8,635 nt of DNA, taken from the NCBI GenBank assembly GCA_024635815.1, contig JAGXIG010000052.1:1-8635 (forward strand), read 5' to 3'. The notes below the pieces were generated by a model. It did not search any database and was not told the DNA's origin. It worked only from the letters and a program-made list of their open reading frames with translations. A program made the translations under genes and the position numbers. Shown here one piece after another: positions 4,929-8,635 of the stretch. Numbering within the stretch: the stretch's first letter is position 1; every line of letters begins with the position of its first letter. The stretch is from Salegentibacter sp. GTDB lineage: Bacteria > Bacteroidota > Bacteroidia > Flavobacteriales > Flavobacteriaceae.

Positions 4929-5960
4929 TTAACTGATACGTTCCAGTTTTTCGGCGTCCAAAAGCTTCACATTTCTGCCTTCAATTTCTATAAGACCTTC
5001 TTTTTTAAAATCGGAAAGGGTCCTTATTAGCGTTTCTGAAGCAATCCCGGCAACTCCGGCAAGATCGGCCCGGGAGATCCTAATGCTGTGTAAAGGGTTT
5101 TTCTTTATTTTATGAGCAAAAAGAAGAATGGTCCGCGCGGTTTTTCTTCTTACCGAAGCATAAGCAATTTCTATAAGTTGCTCCTTTACTTCCATTAAAT
5201 GATCGCCCATATCCTGCAGCAATTCCATACTGATATTGCTGTTATTCTTTAAAATTTCGCGTAAATCGTCTTTCGAGACCATGTAGAGCACACTGTCCTC
5301 TAAAGCTGTAGCAAATTCACCGTAAGCTGAATTTTTATTAAAACTAAGATTTCCGAAGAAATCATCTTCTTTGTATAATTCGGTGATCATTTCTTTACCG
5401 CGACTATCAAATTTATGGGCTTTTACCACCCCGCGTTCTACCATGTAAAAATGTAGCGAAGATTTTCCTTCTTCATAAATATTTTCACCGGCTTTAAAAC
5501 TCATTTGCTGCCGGTTCTTCATCATTTCGCGAAAGGCCGATAAACTCTTAACAGCTTCCCCGCCGCTATCATTCTTTTGCGACTGCAAAATTTCTACTTT
5601 CGCCAACCTGCTTTCAATAGCACTTAAAAGATCATTTTCTTCAAAAGGTTTGGTTAAATAATCGTCAGCACCAAGATCCATTCCCCTTCTCACATCTTTA
5701 TGCTCGGTTTTTGCCGAAAGGAAAATAAAAGGTATTCCCTTGGTTTCTGGATCTTCAGAAAGCCGGGTAAGCACATCATAGCCATCAAGTTCTGGCATCA
5801 TAATGTCGCAAACAATTATGTCGGGCAATTCTTCCCTGGCTTTATCTACTCCCTTTTTTCCGTCAGGTGCGGTTACTACTTCGTAATTTGAAAGTTCCAG
5901 CAATTCTGCCGTATTTTCTCTAACGGTTACATCGTCTTCAATTAAAAGTATTTTTTTCAT
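4929..5960 (-). CDS. Response regulator: receiver + cNMP-binding-like + CRP-type HTH
   Basis: A 343-residue transcription regulator. The receiver domain (about 2-120) has the acidic pair Asp9/Asp10, the phospho-acceptor Asp52 (VCDIMMPELDG), Ser82 and Lys104 (LTKPF). A cupin-like cNMP-binding fold follows (about 143-240; FKAGENIYEEGKSS at 155-168 and YMVERGVVKA at 172-181). The phosphate-binding cassette of true cAMP receptors is not conserved: the region after FFGNLSF lacks the Arg-Ser/Thr-Ala that holds cAMP, so it probably senses phosphorylation rather than cAMP. A CRP/FNR winged HTH (about 265-340) ends the protein. Its recognition helix GIASETLIRTL keeps Glu309 and Arg313, the pair that in CRP and FNR reads the TGA core. 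Four Cys for an FNR cluster are absent. The gene starts 37 bases after the histidine kinase, so the two are an operon and probably partners. Confidence 0.88.
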   Translation of the reverse strand: MKKILLIEDDVTVRENTAELLELSNYEVVTAPDGKKGVDKAREELPDIIVCDIMMPELDGYDVLTRLSEDPETKGIPFIFLSAKTEHKDVRRGMDLGADDYLTKPFEENDLLSAIESRLAKVEILQSQKNDSGGEAVKSLSAFREMMKNRQQMSFKAGENIYEEGKSSLHFYMVERGVVKAHKFDSRGKEMITELYKEDDFFGNLSFNKNSAYGEFATALEDSVLYMVSKDDLREILKNNSNISMELLQDMGDHLMEVKEQLIEIAYASVRRKTARTILLFAHKIKKNPLHSIRISRADLAGVAGIASETLIRTLSDFKKEGLIEIEGRNVKLLDAEKLERIS

Positions 5961-5997
5961 GCTAAGCTATTTTCAATCTTCACCAAAAAACAGGCGA

Positions 5998-7230
5998 TTA
6001 TCTATTTTGGTTAGGTAATGTTACGGTAAATTTAGTGCCTTTATTTTCTACGCTTTCAAAAAATATGGTGCCACCCATATTTTCCACGTGCACCTTAACT
6101 ATATTGAGGCCAATACCGGTACCCTGATTTAATAAAGCATTTTCGGCCCTAAAATAACGCTCAAAAATATGTTTTTGATCTTTCTGCGGAATTCCCATTC
6201 CTTCATCTTCCACTTCAAAAATAATCTTTTTATCCTTCGGAAATATTTTGAAAAATATCGTGGAATCTTCCGGAGAATATTTAATAGAATTCCCTATTAA
6301 ATTTGAAAGAATAAGTTCCAGGATTTTTTCATCCTGATACAGGGTGACATCCTCCATCTCATTATCATATTCTATCTCCTGCCCGTATTTAAGGGTTACA
6401 TTGGCATTATAAATCACCTCGTTCACCAGCTTGTTAAGGCTAAATGCAGTGTATTTATAATTTACGTTACCCGACTCCAGGCGTTCTAAAGAAAGAAAAT
6501 CATTAAGGATATTATTGAGATAATGCACCTTATTTTTAATGGTTGTAAGGTGTTTTGTTCTTTTTTCCTGCTGTTCGGTTTGGGTGTATTTTTCAGCGAG
6601 AATAGCCGAAGTGAGGATTCCGCTAAGCGGAGTTTTAAATTCGTGAGAAACCAGGGAAAGGAATTTTGTTTTTAACTCATTAAGTTCTTTTTCCTGTTTT
6701 AGGGCGAGTTTAATACGTTTCTCAGCTTCTTTTCTTTTTGTGATTTCTTCCTCAAGATCATCAACTGTATTTCTAAGCTCCTGGGTTCGTATTTTGATTT
6801 TATCTTCCAGCTCAGCATTGAGCTCTCGAATACGCTGCTGATTTTCTTTTCTAACGGTAATATCTACTATTAAAGACATTACAAAGCACTCCCCATCTAC
6901 CTTAAACGGGTTTAAACCTGCCTCTACCGGAAATTGCGTTCCATCCTTTTTTACGCCAAACAAATCCCTGCCGTGACCCATTTGCCTTTTCTCGCTATGC
7001 TCCATAAACTTATCGAAATGCTCATGGTGATTGGCTTTGTAACGTATAGGGATAAGAATATTGAGGTGTGCACCCATAAGTTCTTCCTTTTCATAACCAA
7101 ACATAGCTAAAGCAGCTTTATTGACAGTAACGATTATTTGCTGACTGTCTACTACGATAACCCCTTCTGAAGCCGCTTCGAATAAGGTATTAAATATTTC
7201 TTCGTTCTTTTTAAAAAATTCTACAGGCAC
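5998..7230 (-). CDS. Soluble PAS-domain histidine kinase, FixL-like
   Basis: A 410-residue sensor kinase with no membrane segment. A PAS domain (about 12-128) is followed by a coiled coil (about 128-188), the HisKA dimerisation helix pair with His196 in SHEFKTP, and the HATPase domain: N-box NLIGNSIKYSP (310-320), G1 DEGMGIP (342-348), F-box IFERYF (355-360) and G2 GTGIGLNIVK (370-379). The PAS core resembles Bradyrhizobium FixL from memory: RYKANHH...EKRQMGHGR...KDGTQFPVE aligns without gaps, placing His68 on the FixL haem ligand His200 and Arg88 on the O2-contacting Arg220, while FixL Arg206 is Lys74 here. Haem binding is plausible but unproven, because many non-haem PAS domains of this subgroup share these residues. 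The receiver-CRP regulator follows by 37 bases and is the likely phosphotransfer partner. The start at 7230 gives a complete PAS domain. Confidence 0.9.
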   Translation of the reverse strand: MPVEFFKKNEEIFNTLFEAASEGVIVVDSQQIIVTVNKAALAMFGYEKEELMGAHLNILIPIRYKANHHEHFDKFMEHSEKRQMGHGRDLFGVKKDGTQFPVEAGLNPFKVDGECFVMSLIVDITVRKENQQRIRELNAELEDKIKIRTQELRNTVDDLEEEITKRKEAEKRIKLALKQEKELNELKTKFLSLVSHEFKTPLSGILTSAILAEKYTQTEQQEKRTKHLTTIKNKVHYLNNILNDFLSLERLESGNVNYKYTAFSLNKLVNEVIYNANVTLKYGQEIEYDNEMEDVTLYQDEKILELILSNLIGNSIKYSPEDSTIFFKIFPKDKKIIFEVEDEGMGIPQKDQKHIFERYFRAENALLNQGTGIGLNIVKVHVENMGGTIFFESVENKGTKFTVTLPNQNR

Positions 7231-7309
7231 AATTTATTGCTTAGGTTTAACTGAAACTAAATTACAAAGTGTTCAACGAATTATAAGGAAAAGAAGATTT
7301 TAATTTTCT

Positions 7310-7326
7310 GTGCGTAAGAAGAAAAC
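7310..7326 (+). repeat. 17-bp motif in the divergent intergenic region, copy 2
   Basis: GTGCGTAAGAAGAAAAC, one base different from the motif before the carbonic anhydrase gene (3936-3920 on the minus strand). Here it lies 79 bases from the kinase start and 108 from the DUF481 start, in a 204-base gap with no gene. Otherwise the gap shows only the 7410 promoter box. Confidence 0.35.
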
Positions 7327-7409
7327 CGCTATGTTATCTGCGATTCAGCTAAAATCAATGGTTATGGATTTAAATACTTTCCGCTTTTTCGCAAATAGTC
7401 TTTAGTTTT

Positions 7410-7417
7410 TATCTTTG
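7410..7417 (+). promoter_or_regulatory. -7 promoter box of the DUF481-type gene
   Basis: TATCTTTG is an exact match to the Bacteroidetes -7 consensus TAnnTTTG, 17 bases before the ATG at 7435, which implies a short leader of about 12 bases. No TTG stands at -33; a T-rich stretch (CTTTTTC) is there instead. Confidence 0.55.
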
Positions 7418-7434
7418 TTTAGCAATTAGATAAA

Positions 7435-8193
7435 ATGTCTCAAAAATTCCTTTTCCTGTTTTTTCTATTCCCAATATTCGGACAGGCACAATTGGTAAAT
7501 ATTGAAACCAAACGTATTCAAACCGATTCCATCCGCTTTGTATTAAATGCCGATTTTGCATTTAACCACTCAAACAATGACGGACTTACAGTTAACCAGT
7601 TCAACGGCAGCCTAACCACACAGTTAAAATCTAAGGATTTAAAGAAGATATATCTCTTTTTAGGGAACTATAGATTAATAGATTCAAAAGAAGGAAATTT
7701 GCAGAATTCCTGGTTTCTGCATACACGTTTTAATTACAAATTCAACTCACAATTTAGGTTGGAAGCCTTCCTGCAGGGGCAATACAATCAACTTCTGGTG
7801 GTTGAGCAAAGAAATCTTGTAGGTGCAGGTTTACGGATGAAATGGATTGAAAATGAAAGCTTTACAGGCTATCTCGGCAATAGCTATATGTATGAGGTGG
7901 AATACAGTGATGGAGCAGGTACAACAGGCTACAATCACCGTAATAGCACTTACCTTTCGCTTTCTTATCTTTCAAAATCAAAAGGATTTTCTATCACCAA
8001 TACGGTGTACTACCAACCGCTTTATAAAAATTTAAAAAATTACAGAATATTGGAACAGTTTCGGCTGGATATTCCGCTTGTAGAATGGTTTAAGGTTTTT
8101 ACTATTTATGATTATTACTTTGATAGCAAAACACCATTAAACACCACAGAATACACCTCGCAGTTACAGATTGGAGTTGGATTTAGTTTTTAG
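7435..8193 (+). CDS. Outer-membrane beta-barrel protein, DUF481-like
   Basis: A 252-residue exported protein. The N-terminus is a signal peptide (MSQK, a Phe/Leu-rich core, then GQA/Q near residue 18). The mature chain is a run of alternating amphipathic strands rich in Tyr, Phe and Asn, ending YYFDSKTPLNTTEYTSQLQI...GFSF. The YDSKTP turn before the last strand and the terminal Phe are typical of DUF481 proteins (the salt-induced outer-membrane protein YdiY group), whose function is not well defined. It is transcribed away from the sensor kinase with its own promoter box at 7410; there is no sign that the kinase controls it. The DNA just downstream is interrupted by an insertion sequence. Confidence 0.75.
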   Translation: MSQKFLFLFFLFPIFGQAQLVNIETKRIQTDSIRFVLNADFAFNHSNNDGLTVNQFNGSLTTQLKSKDLKKIYLFLGNYRLIDSKEGNLQNSWFLHTRFNYKFNSQFRLEAFLQGQYNQLLVVEQRNLVGAGLRMKWIENESFTGYLGNSYMYEVEYSDGAGTTGYNHRNSTYLSLSYLSKSKGFSITNTVYYQPLYKNLKNYRILEQFRLDIPLVEWFKVFTIYDYYFDSKTPLNTTEYTSQLQIGVGFSF

Positions 8194-8202
8194 AGATTCT
8201 TC

Positions 8203-8239
8203 TTGTATTCGCGAGCTAGAGATACAATTGAGTTTTTTT
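8203..8239 (+). terminator. Weak candidate terminator after the DUF481-type gene
   Basis: TTGTAT (8203-8208) pairs with ATACAA (8222-8227), and a run of seven T lies at 8233-8239, five bases after the stem. The AT-rich stem is weak, but it starts only 9 bases after the stop. Confidence 0.35.
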
Positions 8240-8279
8240 ATATCCTTACCTACTTGTGTAAGCTTCCCTTAAAAACGAA

Positions 8280-8317
8280 CTGTTTAAAAGTATAATATAT
8301 TTTATAACTTTAAACAG
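8280..8317 (+). repeat. Hairpin in the IS leader, before orfA
   Basis: CTGTTTAAA (8280-8288) is the exact reverse complement of TTTAAACAG (8309-8317); after two mismatches TATAA/TTATA pair again around a 6-base loop. It ends 5 bases before the orfA start and includes a candidate -7 box, TAACTTTA (8305-8312). Such hairpins near IS ends can limit expression from outside transcripts. Confidence 0.5.
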
Positions 8318-8322
8318 TAATT

Positions 8323-8589
8323 ATGAAGAAGAGTAGATATTCACCACAGCAAATCGCAAAGATTTTAAAGGAATTTGATAATGGAAAAACGGCCGCAGAG
8401 ATCAGCCGTGAATATGGCATTAGTACAGCTGCATTCTATAAATGGCGTGAACGCTATGGCGGAATGAACGGCAAAGAGCTGAAGCGCCTGAAAGACCTGG
8501 AAGAGGAGAACCGAAGGCTAAAGCAGCTGTATGCCAATCTATCCCTGGATCATCAAATGGCCAAAGAAATCATCGAAAAAAAGCTTTAA
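8323..8589 (+). CDS. IS3-family transposase OrfA
   Basis: An 88-residue protein, complete for an IS3-family OrfA. The N-terminal helix-turn-helix (about 6-45: RYSPQQIAKILKEF, AAEISREYGIS, AAFYKWRERYGG) binds the element's ends. The C-terminal half (about 50-82) is a leucine-zipper coiled coil (ELKRLKDLEEENRRLKQLYA). The GGM...LKRLKxLEEENRRLKxL...LSLD pattern is typical of the IS407 group. The ATG at 8323 follows a short leader. OrfA ends in a slippery A7G run that lets some ribosomes shift into orfB, so that the full OrfAB transposase can be made. Confidence 0.9.
   Translation: MKKSRYSPQQIAKILKEFDNGKTAAEISREYGISTAAFYKWRERYGGMNGKELKRLKDLEEENRRLKQLYANLSLDHQMAKEIIEKKL
8577..8583 (+). promoter_or_regulatory. 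Programmed -1 frameshift site
   Basis: A AAA AAG lies in the zero frame of orfA, four bases before its stop codon at 8587-8589. This is the classic slippery heptamer of IS3-family elements. After a -1 slip, reading continues in the frame of orfB. Confidence 0.8.
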
Positions 8590-8635
8590 AGCCCTGCCGT
8601 AAAAGAACTATAGCCAAAGAGCTTATGCATTACGG
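8583..8635 (+). CDS. IS3-family transposase OrfB, start only (3' partial)
   Basis: In the -1 frame relative to orfA, the DNA after the slippery site reads ALKPCRKRTIAKELMHY up to the window edge without a stop. This resembles the start of IS407-group OrfB (KP..R..., then a helical region before the DDE integrase core), which lies outside the window. There is no obvious independent start codon near the frameshift site, so expression as an OrfAB fusion is likely. The coordinate 8583 is where the new frame becomes distinct, not a start codon. Confidence 0.65.

Larger units (their letters stand above)
8255..8635 (+). mobile_element. Insertion sequence of the IS3 family, IS407-like group (left part only)
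   Basis: The transposase genes orfA and the start of orfB, with a frameshift site between them, identify an IS3-family element that continues past the window. The left edge is uncertain. A TGT at 8255 (TGTGTAAGCTTCCC) is taken as a candidate terminal repeat because IS3-family ends usually start with TG; without the right end it cannot be checked. Codon use with GAG, CTG and CGC in orfA is richer in G+C than the neighbouring genes, as expected for a mobile element. Confidence 0.7.

Noticed and set aside
5130..5160. TTTTCTTCTTAC at about 5143-5155 as another copy of the 17-bp motif
   Set aside because: It lies inside the response regulator gene and encodes its conserved VRRK segment, so the match is explained by coding and low complexity.
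1..8635. CRISPR array, tRNA, rRNA, toxin-antitoxin or phage-defence module
   Set aside because: No regularly spaced repeats, RNA-gene folds or defence-type domains were seen on either strand.

Overview
The window looks like a chromosomal segment of a marine or soil flavobacterium (Bacteroidetes, family Flavobacteriaceae). The signs are AT-rich DNA, genes without Shine-Dalgarno sequences, promoter boxes of the Bacteroidetes type (TAnnTTTG), outer-membrane barrel proteins ending in Phe, and a response regulator with a CRP-type output domain. The genus cannot be fixed from the sequence alone.

Layout. Positions 1-224 hold the end of an outer-membrane barrel gene, closed by a strong terminator (236-277). 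A plus-strand pair follows: a secreted YceI-like protein (353-931) and, 4 bases later with a GTG start, an acetyl-CoA hydrolase/CoA-transferase (936-2210). The 253-base gap 2211-2463 holds two inverted-repeat elements and a candidate CRP/FNR-type operator with promoter. This promoter would serve a second plus-strand pair: a small three-helix membrane protein (2464-2745) and a group III truncated haemoglobin (2755-3147), closed by a terminator. Four minus-strand genes follow, in transcription order: a PAS histidine kinase (7230-5998), a receiver-CRP response regulator (5960-4929), a universal stress protein (4843-4100) and a beta-carbonic anhydrase (3902-3273). A divergent outer-membrane protein of DUF481 type (7435-8193) and the left part of an IS3-family insertion sequence (orfA 8323-8589, start of orfB) close the window.

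How it may work together (inference). The kinase is soluble. Its PAS domain aligns without gaps, from memory, to the haem PAS domain of FixL, with the haem-ligand His and the distal Arg at the same 20-residue spacing. The partner regulator joins a FixJ-like receiver to a FixK/CRP-like DNA-binding domain in one protein. Two promoters in the window, one before the membrane protein/haemoglobin pair and one before the universal stress gene, carry a CRP-like site (core TGA-N6-TCA) exactly 21 bases before a TAnnTTT box, the geometry of class II CRP/FNR activation. The hypothesis is an oxygen- or redox-responsive two-component system that controls its neighbours, including a haemoglobin and a stress protein. 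The conserved Glu and Arg in the recognition helix fit a TGA-core operator.
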